64,000 bases of DNA from Terrimonas pollutisoli (GTDB taxonomy: Bacteria > Bacteroidota > Bacteroidia > Chitinophagales > Chitinophagaceae): contig NZ_JARKNA010000007.1 in the NCBI RefSeq assembly GCF_029360765.1, positions 127,957 through 191,956 on the forward strand, given 5' to 3'. A program made the position numbers and the translations under genes. Positions 17,209 to 25,689 of this stretch are shown here, piece after piece (position 1 is the first letter of the stretch; each line of letters begins with the position of its first letter). The notes below the pieces were generated by a model. That model saw only the letters and a program-made list of their open reading frames with translations. It was not told the DNA's origin and did no database searches.

Positions 17209-19401
17209 ATGAAAAGAATAGTATTGCCTGTTTTGGCATTATTAGTATTTAATGCTGCACATAGCCAAAATACTTTCAGAGCAATAATAAAAGACAGTAC
17301 CACAAAAGAAGTGCTGGATGGAGCTTCCGCATCTTTGAAAGCTGATACCCTTTATTCTGTTACCAACCAATCCGGAGAAATAGTTATTAGCGGAGTTCCT
17401 GACGGAAGACAGGTTTTTGTAATAAGCCATGTAGGTTATCAAACAAAAGAATTTGTATTCAACTTTCCTCTGCCTGATACTGCTACTGCAGAGTTGTTGC
17501 TTGTTGCAGTAGCTGAAGCACTGGATGAAGTGGTAGTACAGGGCACAAGAAGCAATCGCAGTATTGCCAATACGCCTACCCGGGTGGAAGTGCTGACAGA
17601 AGAAATTGATGAAGCCGCAACTATGGATCCGAGTAAGGTGGCCCATTTGCTTACGCATAGCACAGGCATCCAGGTACAGCAAACTTCAGCAACCAGTAAT
17701 ACAGCCAATGTCCGCATCCAGGGACTTGACGGACGTTATACCCAGATATTGAAAGATGGTTTCCCTTTATACGGAGGTTTTAGCGGTTCATTGAGTATTA
17801 TGCAAATCCCACCACTTGATCTGCGGCAAATTGAATACATTAAAGGTGGAGCATCCACACTATATGGCGGCGGCGCCATTTCCGGATTAATCAATTTGAT
17901 TTCGAAAGAACCAACTACAGAAGAAACATTGATTCATTTGAATGCATCCCATATCGGCGCTTTCGATGTCAACAGTTTTGTAAGTAAGAAAACAGGCAAT
18001 AGCGGTTTTACATTATTGGCGCAACGCAATACCCACAAAATATTTGATGCGGACAAAGACGGGTATTCCGATTGCCCGCAACTGACAAAATATAATTTCA
18101 ATCCAAAATTGTTTTTTTATTTCAGTGATCGCACCCGCTTATCAGCCGGCGCCACTTTTACCAACGAAAAAAGACAAGGCGGTGATGTAAACCTGGTCAA
18201 CAATGAAGCAACCACCTCCGATCATTATTACAAAGAAGTAAATGACATCAGCCGTATCACTACACAAATAAAGTTTGATCATAAACCCGACACCCACCAA
18301 ACGATAACAGTCAGGAACAGCTTTAATATTTTCAAACGAAGTTTATCCATTACTCCGTCTTTTTCTTTGGGTGAATATCGTTTTGCCGGCAAGCAGTTAT
18401 CATCTTTTTCAGAAGCCACCTACAGCAACAGGAAAGACAAGAACATTTTTATTGCCGGAATGAATTTTTATACTGATGATTTTAATGAAACAGCTTTGCA
18501 AAGCGCCATCCTGAGAAATGAAGATTATAAAACACTGGGTACATTTGTTAATTACACTTTCGACATAGGCGACAAACTGGCTATTGAAAGCGGGTTAAGA
18601 ACTGATTATGTTTTTGATGAAAAATGGTATGTGTTGCCTCGAATATCTGTTTTATTTAAGTGGACAAAAAATCTTACAACAAGAGTTGGCAGCGGAATGG
18701 GTTATCGTAATGCAAGCATTTTTAACCAGGAAGCGGAGTTGCTGGGCTACCGGAATGTAATGCCTGTCGACAAGAATACGACGCATGCAGAAAAATCTTA
18801 TGGTGGCAACATTGACATTGGATACAAGGTAACATTAGGAGAAAACTATTTTATCCATTTCAATCAAATGTTTTTCTATACTTATTTGGATAAGCCGTTA
18901 ATACTGCTACAAACAACACCATCATCAGGTGTTTACAATTTTATGAATGCAATTGGCTATACCCGGAGTGCCGGTGCGGAAACCTTTTTCAAATTTGGCT
19001 TCTATGATTTTGTTTTGTTTGTCGGTTACACCTATACCAATGCTACCAATCATTTCAACAATACGAAGGCTGACGTAACACTTACACCCCGGCATAGTTT
19101 GAAAGGTGATCTCTTATATGCCATTCCCGGCAAATGGCGTATCGGGGTGGACTATGAATTTAAAAGCAGCCAGGCTTTGTCTAATGGGCTTAGGTCAAGA
19201 TCATTTTGGACATTTGGTGCAGTGATTGAATACACCTGGAAGAACTATACACTCTTTGGTAATGTAGAAAACTATACCAATCTGCGGCAAACCGATTTTG
19301 GGAGTTTAAAATCTGCACCATACAATACGCCACAGTTCACCGAAGTATGGGCACCGCTTGATGGTATTGTGTTCAATTACGGTCTAAAGATCAGGCTATA
19401 A
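17209..19401 (+). CDS. TonB-dependent outer-membrane receptor
   Basis: A 730-residue receptor. Residues 1-19 form a signal peptide. A carboxypeptidase-like regulatory domain spans about 22-105, followed by the plug (about 115-230; motifs IQGLDGRYTQILKDGFPLYGG and IEYIKGGASTLYGGGAISG). The rest is a 22-strand beta-barrel ending in a C-terminal RL after aromatic strands. It is the monomeric type, without a SusD partner. Such receptors import metal chelates, cobamides or similar small ligands. The His-rich upstream protein hints at a metal, but no ligand can be read from the sequence. Confidence 0.88.
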   Translation: MKRIVLPVLALLVFNAAHSQNTFRAIIKDSTTKEVLDGASASLKADTLYSVTNQSGEIVISGVPDGRQVFVISHVGYQTKEFVFNFPLPDTATAELLLVAVAEALDEVVVQGTRSNRSIANTPTRVEVLTEEIDEAATMDPSKVAHLLTHSTGIQVQQTSATSNTANVRIQGLDGRYTQILKDGFPLYGGFSGSLSIMQIPPLDLRQIEYIKGGASTLYGGGAISGLINLISKEPTTEETLIHLNASHIGAFDVNSFVSKKTGNSGFTLLAQRNTHKIFDADKDGYSDCPQLTKYNFNPKLFFYFSDRTRLSAGATFTNEKRQGGDVNLVNNEATTSDHYYKEVNDISRITTQIKFDHKPDTHQTITVRNSFNIFKRSLSITPSFSLGEYRFAGKQLSSFSEATYSNRKDKNIFIAGMNFYTDDFNETALQSAILRNEDYKTLGTFVNYTFDIGDKLAIESGLRTDYVFDEKWYVLPRISVLFKWTKNLTTRVGSGMGYRNASIFNQEAELLGYRNVMPVDKNTTHAEKSYGGNIDIGYKVTLGENYFIHFNQMFFYTYLDKPLILLQTTPSSGVYNFMNAIGYTRSAGAETFFKFGFYDFVLFVGYTYTNATNHFNNTKADVTLTPRHSLKGDLLYAIPGKWRIGVDYEFKSSQALSNGLRSRSFWTFGAVIEYTWKNYTLFGNVENYTNLRQTDFGSLKSAPYNTPQFTEVWAPLDGIVFNYGLKIRL

Positions 19402-19533
19402 AATTTCAGGTTAAATGTTTGTAACCTGCCTGTAAGAGTAATACTTTCTGACAAACTTCACATAGCAACCTGACGCCTGTCAGCAAACAATCGTGGATGA
19501 CATATCATCTTACATAAACGAAAGCAAGAGGGA

Positions 19534-20168
19534 ATGAAACTACCATTTACTACCGAACAATTTTTTGAAGTTTTTAAACAGTATAACCTCTCTGTTTTTC
19601 CCATGCAGATTGTGTTTTTTTGCTTGCTTTAGCTACTGTTTATCTTATCTTCAAAAAGAATTACCAGTCAGATAAATTCATTAGCGCCTTTTTGTCTTTC
19701 CTGTGGTTATGGATGGGCACAGTTTATCATTTTATCTTTTTCTTATCTATTAACAAAGGCTCTTACCTGTTTGGGGTTTTATTTATTATCGAAGGTGTGT
19801 TGCTTTTTTATGCCGGGTATATCAAACAAAGATTGTCGTACAGTTTTAGAAGTGATCTTTACGGGATTACCGGCATGCTGATGATCCTTTTTTCCTTAGT
19901 CATTTACCCTGTTATCGCTTATTTTCTTCATCATACCTATCCTTCCTCTCCCACTTTCGGGTTGCCATGTCCTACCACAATATTTACTTTTGGACTGCTG
20001 TTGCAAAACCAAAGAAAAACTCCTTTCTCTATTCTTATTATACCGCTGTTATGGTCGCTGATAGGATCTACGGCCGTTTTTCTTCTTGGTGTTGCAGAAG
20101 ATATTAGTCTATTGATATCTGCAAGTATAACAACCTTGCTAGTGTTTCTTAAAAACAGGAAAACGTAA
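19534..20168 (+). pseudogene. DUF6064-family membrane protein, frameshifted in a T7 tract
   Basis: The first 29 codons from ATG 19534 (MKLPFTTEQFFEVFKQYN...) and the reading frame from 19620 onward (LALATVYLIFKKN...) together make a normal DUF6064 protein of about 211 residues with several membrane helices. They are in different frames: reading on from the ATG reaches a TAG at 19630. The break lies at GTG followed by seven T (19615-19621); eight T would restore one frame. It could be a real inactivating mutation, slippage-based phase variation, or a base-calling error in a homopolymer. Confidence 0.75.
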
Positions 20169-20209
20169 AAGTCTTTTTCTTTTCTTTGTTCCTGTTGCAT
20201 TGATCCAAT

Positions 20210-20587
20210 TCATCTTTGCCTGCTTATCAACTTTATCAATTCAGTAATTTTTGCCAGGTGATGATCATCATGGTCTGCCACGAAGAGAAAGTGATCCATG
20301 GTGCGCATAGGAGTTTTGAGCCGCGGGTGAAGGGCTGTTTTGAATATGCTCGCTTCATCAAGTGATTCCAGCATTGCAATGGTTTGATGCCTCGCCTCCC
20401 TGAATGAGTGAAGCAATACATCAAGAGGCTTTTCATTATGCCCGGCTGAATTTGTTTTTATGTTTTGCAGATCTGCTGGTCTCAGTTCCTGCTTAATGGA
20501 AATATTCTTGCACTTTCTGAAGTACGCCGAAAGAAGAACGCTGTTGTGGTCACCCGGAGCAAAGCGAAGGGTATTCAACCAAGGCAT
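20210..20587 (-). pseudogene. 5'-truncated DinB-family gene
   Basis: The C-terminal 92 residues, from ELRPADL (codon at 20488) to the stop, match a DinB/DUF664-type helical bundle with ALHPRLKTPMRTMDHFLFVADHDDHHLAKI, including the closing D-H-x2-H-H-L metal motif. The N-terminal half of the fold, with the first metal histidine, is missing. The 33 residues ahead of ELRPADL do not look like the family and run into a palindrome-like stretch, GAGCAAAGCGAAGGG. Probably a remnant. Confidence 0.6.
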
Positions 20588-20824
20588 AGAAAATGTTCAA
20601 TGAAAATTAACGACGATAGTTCAGTTTTATAAATTTCGTATACGCCAGGTCTATACCCTTTGCTGCCGGGTGCCTGCGTCTTTGTAAGAAATGTTTCGGA
20701 CAGAAGTAATTGCATTGAGTGGCCGGCGTGGAACAAAAGCACCCGCCACGGCGTAGCAAGCCGCTGCGGATACAACCCCTCTAAACAAAAAAAGAGCCAC
20801 CTAAACAAATGACTTCTTTTTCAG

Positions 20825-20898
20825 TCGGGATGACTGGATTCGAACCAGCGACCCCGTCGTCCCGAACGACGTACGCTACCGGACTGCGCTACATCCCG
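20825..20898 (-). tRNA. tRNA-Pro (CGG)
   Basis: A 74-base cloverleaf on the minus strand. The acceptor is CGGGATG with CATCCCG and discriminator A, the T arm is GCTGG-TTCGAAT-CCAGT, and the anticodon stem CGTCG/CGACG carries the loop TTCGGGA, so the anticodon is CGG. No CCA is encoded. Confidence 0.95.
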
Positions 20899-21039
20899 AA
20901 AATCCAATGATGTAAAAATAAAAAAAAGACCCTTGAAAAAATTCAAGAGAATTTAACCTCTGCGAAAAATATTAAATCAAAATAGGATACTATTTTCGTG
21001 CGGCTTCCGTTTTTTGAAAAACTCAAAATTTAACCCAAC

Positions 21040-21567
21040 ATGAGAAATTTTTACCTCTTTAGAAGGCTTAAAAAAACAGTTCTTGCTTTCTTAGGCATCC
21101 TTATCCTGGTGATAACCCTGGCCAGTTGTTCAGCGGCTGGCAAATTCAAACGTTCTTATGATTCAAGGTCGATTCCTGCGGATATCAAAAAAGATGGCTA
21201 TGTGCTTTTAGTGTTAAAGCAAGATGTAGGTGGTTTCAGAGGTGTCCAAAACCGTGGTGTCAAAAAGCTTATGCGGAGACATTACGGGGCTGCCTTTGAG
21301 ATGGTATCGCCCACTGATCTGAAAAATACTAAATATGACGATACTGATAAGTATCGATATATTATTGGCAGAGATTTTAACACTGGTTGGGTTGTGACCA
21401 CCAACCAACCAATGTCTGCCGGCGGTACTTTCACTACTCACCGCGAATACCATGAAGAAACCATTTTTGACAGAAAAGAAAATAAAGCATTTCCATCTAT
21501 CGGGTATCCCAGTGCCAGTTATTCTCTGGGCATGAAAGCTTTCGCGAAATTCATGAAAAAAAGGTGA
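21040..21567 (+). CDS. Putative lipoprotein, unknown function
   Basis: A 175-residue protein with a basic N-terminus, a hydrophobic stretch (about 13-28) and a lipobox L-A-S-C at about residue 30. The mature part is basic and has no family I recognise; a phrase such as GYVLLVLKQDVGGFRGVQNRGVKK may form the core. It stands alone between two tRNA-Pro genes that are read on the other strand and has its own terminator. Confidence 0.7.
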   Translation: MRNFYLFRRLKKTVLAFLGILILVITLASCSAAGKFKRSYDSRSIPADIKKDGYVLLVLKQDVGGFRGVQNRGVKKLMRRHYGAAFEMVSPTDLKNTKYDDTDKYRYIIGRDFNTGWVVTTNQPMSAGGTFTTHREYHEETIFDRKENKAFPSIGYPSASYSLGMKAFAKFMKKR

Positions 21568-21599
21568 TTTATCTAGTTGCAGGATAACTGAATAAAAAA

Positions 21600-21624
21600 G
21601 AGCTTCACAAGGAAGCTCTTTTTT
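21600..21624. terminator. Hairpin terminator between the lipoprotein and tRNA-Pro (GGG)
   Basis: GAGCTTC-ACAAG-GAAGCTC is flanked by A6 on the left and T6 on the right, so it can stop transcription from both sides: the lipoprotein gene on the plus strand and the tRNA on the minus strand. Confidence 0.9.
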
Positions 21625-21627
21625 ATG

Positions 21628-21701
21628 TCGGGACGACAAGATTCGAACTTGCGACCCCTAGCACCCCATGCTAGTGCGCTACCGGGCTGCGCTACGTCCC
21701 G
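21628..21701 (-). tRNA. tRNA-Pro (GGG)
   Basis: A 74-base cloverleaf on the minus strand. The acceptor is CGGGACG with CGTCCCG and discriminator A, and the anticodon stem CTAGC/GCTAG carries the loop ATGGGGT, so the anticodon is GGG. It is close in sequence to the CGG isoacceptor 730 bases away. Confidence 0.95.
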
Positions 21702-21758
21702 AACTTTAATACGATTGACGTATTGGAAAGGGGATTGCAAAAGTAGGGTTTTTTAGCA

Positions 21759-21874
21759 TTTTTCCGAGCCAAAAACAGCCTTAATCTCCGCCATTTAATG
21801 AATTATCCATTAAACCAAGCCTGCCCGTTGATCCAAAATCTGCTTTCAGGAGGTAAATCACTGATATTTTTATT
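21759..21874 (+). pseudogene. Decayed copy of the pyrC-like 5' end
   Basis: This 116-base stretch aligns with 25651-25767, the upstream region and first 26 codons of the intact pyrC-like gene. The 39 bases before the ATG align without a gap at about four in five identity, and the coding part shares GTTGATCCAAA and CACTGATATTTTTATT. One base is lost within the first 30 of the coding part, and TAA and TGA stops follow in the corrected frame. It is a dead fragment, separated from the intact gene by the whole 1204-codon T9SS gene. Confidence 0.8.
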
Positions 21875-21904
21875 TGACATGTATTACTCTTATATCCCCG
21901 TAAT

Positions 21905-24900
21905 CTACCGGATCTTTAATATCTTAACAGCCTTCCTTATATTATCTTTTCTAAGAATGAACGTATAAACACCGGCAACATAGTTTTTCAGACTTATCAT
22001 ATTACTGCCAGGTCTTAAATAAACTGTTTGTAAAATTTTCCCATTAATATCTGTCACTAAGACGTATAACTTGTTTCCGGCCCAATTGGTTGAGCTTACT
22101 TTAATAAATACGTCCTCTATCACAGGATTGGGATATATCTGTATGGCATATCCTCCAACTGTGATATCATTCAGAGCAGTATAAACAACATTGAAGTCGT
22201 CAGAAAAATTCTTACAGCCGTTGTTATCAGTTACTTCTACTTTATAAATGCCGCTTTGCCTTACATCATATTGCTGATTGTTAGCGCCGGATATCAAAGA
22301 GTTATTCAAATACCATTTATATCCGGCATATCCACTCGAAGTACTTAAGGAATTGCCGGTAGCAGTTATTATCGGTTTGGCAGGTAATATATTTGCCTTA
22401 ACTTTTAATGTATCGGATAAAGAAGATTCGCAACCGTTTTGCGTGGTTTTGACCATATAATCTGCCGTTTCTTTTGCAGTATACATCTGGTTGACAGCGC
22501 CTGCAATAGCCACGTTGTTTTTAAACCACTGATTGCCTATGGTGGCTGAAGAGGACAATATTACACTGTCACCAATACAGAAAGTGGCTGTTCCGGCAAT
22601 TTTTGTAATAATTGGGCGACTGGGAACAGGGTACACTGTCACGATTGTTCCGACTGAAGCTAGAGAATAGCAAGTACCGTCTGTTACCCTTACTGTATAA
22701 TTGCCGGTTTGCGCAGAGGTGTACTCTTTGCCGGTTGCTCCCGGAATCAATACATTATTTATATACCACTGATTGGCTGTGTCAGCAGAAGAAGAAAGTT
22801 TTATCGTTTCAGGTTCACAAAATGTGGTGGTGCCAGATACAATCGAAATCACAGGTGTTGCGGGAACAGGAAGGGCTATTCCATTATACCAGCCGAGTGA
22901 AGCAGATGTGCATCCCTCGGGTGATGTGGTTGAAACCGAATATTTTCCTGTTTCTTTTATAACGAGCTGCTGGCTGATAGCACTCAAAATGGCCACGCCG
23001 TCTTTGTACCACTGATTGCCCGTAGTGGCAGACGATGAAATGGTTGCACTGTCTCCCATGCAAAAAGGCCATGTTCCTGAAACCCTCGTAATAGTGGGCT
23101 TCGGAGGAAGAGGATGAACTGTCACATTGATTCCATCTGACGGATCAGAAGTACAATTGTTTACCGTTACCCGCACCGTATAGTTGCCAGATCGTGCAGT
23201 GTTATATTCTCTTGCAGTAACTCCCGGAATTAATACATTATCCTTATACCATTGATTGCCTGTAGAAGCGGATGAAGACATTTTTATTGTCGTAGTTTCA
23301 CAAAAACTGGTGGTACCGGAGATAATTGTAATCGCAGGCGTTGCCGGTATCGCATTCACTTTTACACTTATAGTATCGGAATAATTAGGACATCCGGTGT
23401 TACTATCGGTAACTTTTAGATAAAAGCTGCCCGCTTCATTAGCAGTATAGTTGTCACCATTGGCTCCGGAAAGAGCAACCGCATTTTTAAACCATTGATT
23501 ATTGTGATTTGCTAAAGAAGAACTGAGGGTTACTACACCACCTTCGCAAAACGTTGTAGCACCCGCAACATTCAGTGTTGGCTTAGCCGGCGTTGCCAGG
23601 TTGTTTATCGTAATTGTATTGGAAGGATCAGTATAGCAGGCACCCACCAGAATTCTTACGGAATAATTTCCAGCTTGTCTTGCCCATATCGAATCGGCAG
23701 TAGCACCAGGAATGGACGAGCCATTAATGAACCACTGTAAATTGGAAGAAGAGGATGCTTTCAATAAAACAGAATCCGTTCCGCACTTATCAGTAGCACC
23801 CACTGCGCTTATAGTAACGTTATTGGCTATTGTCGCACAGGTGTTGAAGGTATAAGCGTTGCAAATTGTGCCCGGGTCTATCATGTTCTGCGGCGTAACA
23901 GTCCACGTGTAACTGGTACCGGCTGCCGGTGTAAACATGTAGTTTGTATCGGTAGTCGTTATTTCTGTAGCCGTTCCGGCTTGTGGCGTAATTTTTAATC
24001 TGTACCCGGTAGCATTTGCATCTTTTCTCCATTTAAACTCCAGGGGTATGCCATGAGCAATATTCGTCGCATTATCAGCGGGAGTCAATAATGAAGGACA
24101 CAATGGAATGCCCGTTGGTATAGGTAACTGGTTTTTTAAAAAAGAAAGATTGGTTGAATTGGCTGTTATAATATCTGCCAGTCCATCTCCGTTAAAATCG
24201 GCAACCACCGGATTGCCCGAACCGTTGGAAGTTGCATAAGCAGCGGTTTGGAAAGACAAACTGCCGGCAACAGAATTGTTTTTTAATACACAAACCTGAG
24301 AAGAAGAATACCAATTCGCAGTTACAATATCGGGCTTCCCATCCGCATTTAAATCGTTGATAGCAATACCTCTTGGACTGTAGGTAGTTGAAAAGTCAAC
24401 CTTAGCTGCAAAGCTGATGCCTGCCGTACTTGTGTTTCGTAAAACCGAAACGTTACTAGACCCCAGATTGGTTGAAGCCAGTTCCGGCTTACCATCTCCA
24501 TCCAGGTCAGCTGTTGCTACATCCCAGGGATAAACGCCGGCTCCATAATCGGTTTTAGCATTTAATGAAATAGTGCCTGCGATAGAAGTATTCTTAAAAA
24601 CCGAGATCGCATTGGCACCGCTGCAGGCGACCATGATATCCGTTTTATCATCATTATCCAGATAGCCTGTACAAATCCCTTCCGGTGTTGCCGCCGTAGC
24701 AAAATCAATTTTAGCAGTAAAAGAAATATTACCTGCGGCAGAAGTGTTTCTCAATACAGAAATGCTGTTAGCGCTCTGGTTGGCAGTAATAATATCCGCT
24801 TTACCATCATTGTCAATATCAGCAATAGCCAACTTTCTTGGTTCTGCACCGGTAGCCAAACTTACAGGCGCTGAAAAACTGATAGTACCGGGACTGCTAT

Positions 24901-25519
24901 TGTTTTTCAACACATAAACAAGATTAAAGGTAGGATTTGCCACAACCAGGTCAAGCAGGCCATCTGCATTCAGATCGGCTGTTTTTACACTAATCGGGTT
25001 TACCACCCCCCCAATTATTGTGTATGCAAAACTTACTGTAGCTCCGTAAGAAGTATTACGGCCAATGCCAATAAAATTGTCCGGGAAATTGGTATATATC
25101 ACATCCGGCTTACCATCTGTATCAATATCTCCTTCGGCAACAAAACCACGGCCGGTATAACCAACCGCGGGGGCAAATGAAGAGCCTGTAAAATCAAGGC
25201 CTCCTGCGGGGTAGGTAACAATAAAAGGCATTTTTGAATACCCGATGAGGTTATTAACAGCTACAGAAACAGGTTGAAAATTGGCGCCATTGGGTACCGT
25301 TACGATAAGGGAAGTGCTGGTAGCGGTCGCAACCGTAGCTTTTACCGCTCCAAAATAAACATGATTGTTGGCAGAGGCGGTACTGAAGTTTGTACCTACA
25401 ATAGTTACCTGGGTGCCAATGGAACCCGAAGTTGGGCTAAAGGAAGTAATGGAAGGTTGTTGGGCTTGTGTCTCAATAATTAAAAGAACAAGAGCAGTCA
25501 GCGCTAAATTTTTTTTCAT
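21905..25519 (-). CDS. Large secreted FG-GAP / Ig-like repeat protein with T9SS sorting domain
   Basis: A 1204-residue surface or secreted protein. A signal peptide (1-19) is followed by an IPT/TIG domain (about 22-105). Then come seven FG-GAP/VCBS-type repeats (about 115-470), each with a calcium-loop phrase such as DIDNDGKAD or DLNADGKPD. A fibronectin-like segment follows (about 480-570), then seven Ig-like units with a W-F/Y-K-N/D core. The T9SS type A sorting domain (about 1120-1204) has YPNPV and ends KILKIR. It probably binds carbohydrate or protein at the cell surface. It lies between two copies of the pyrC 5' region. Confidence 0.85.
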   Translation of the reverse strand: MKKNLALTALVLLIIETQAQQPSITSFSPTSGSIGTQVTIVGTNFSTASANNHVYFGAVKATVATATSTSLIVTVPNGANFQPVSVAVNNLIGYSKMPFIVTYPAGGLDFTGSSFAPAVGYTGRGFVAEGDIDTDGKPDVIYTNFPDNFIGIGRNTSYGATVSFAYTIIGGVVNPISVKTADLNADGLLDLVVANPTFNLVYVLKNNSSPGTISFSAPVSLATGAEPRKLAIADIDNDGKADIITANQSANSISVLRNTSAAGNISFTAKIDFATAATPEGICTGYLDNDDKTDIMVACSGANAISVFKNTSIAGTISLNAKTDYGAGVYPWDVATADLDGDGKPELASTNLGSSNVSVLRNTSTAGISFAAKVDFSTTYSPRGIAINDLNADGKPDIVTANWYSSSQVCVLKNNSVAGSLSFQTAAYATSNGSGNPVVADFNGDGLADIITANSTNLSFLKNQLPIPTGIPLCPSLLTPADNATNIAHGIPLEFKWRKDANATGYRLKITPQAGTATEITTTDTNYMFTPAAGTSYTWTVTPQNMIDPGTICNAYTFNTCATIANNVTISAVGATDKCGTDSVLLKASSSSNLQWFINGSSIPGATADSIWARQAGNYSVRILVGACYTDPSNTITINNLATPAKPTLNVAGATTFCEGGVVTLSSSLANHNNQWFKNAVALSGANGDNYTANEAGSFYLKVTDSNTGCPNYSDTISVKVNAIPATPAITIISGTTSFCETTTIKMSSSASTGNQWYKDNVLIPGVTAREYNTARSGNYTVRVTVNNCTSDPSDGINVTVHPLPPKPTITRVSGTWPFCMGDSATISSSATTGNQWYKDGVAILSAISQQLVIKETGKYSVSTTSPEGCTSASLGWYNGIALPVPATPVISIVSGTTTFCEPETIKLSSSADTANQWYINNVLIPGATGKEYTSAQTGNYTVRVTDGTCYSLASVGTIVTVYPVPSRPIITKIAGTATFCIGDSVILSSSATIGNQWFKNNVAIAGAVNQMYTAKETADYMVKTTQNGCESSLSDTLKVKANILPAKPIITATGNSLSTSSGYAGYKWYLNNSLISGANNQQYDVRQSGIYKVEVTDNNGCKNFSDDFNVVYTALNDITVGGYAIQIYPNPVIEDVFIKVSSTNWAGNKLYVLVTDINGKILQTVYLRPGSNMISLKNYVAGVYTFILRKDNIRKAVKILKIR

Positions 25520-25689
25520 CAGTCCGGAGTCTTTACAAATCTGGTGTTAGTTGGTTTCGAAGTGGTAGTTGACCCGCTAAAGTATATAATAAATTGTTGT
25601 TGTAAAAGCCACAGGCAATTTCTTTCTGACCGTTTGAACCATGTCTAAGTTTTTTCCGAACCAAAAACAACCTTTATCTTCGCCGCTTA

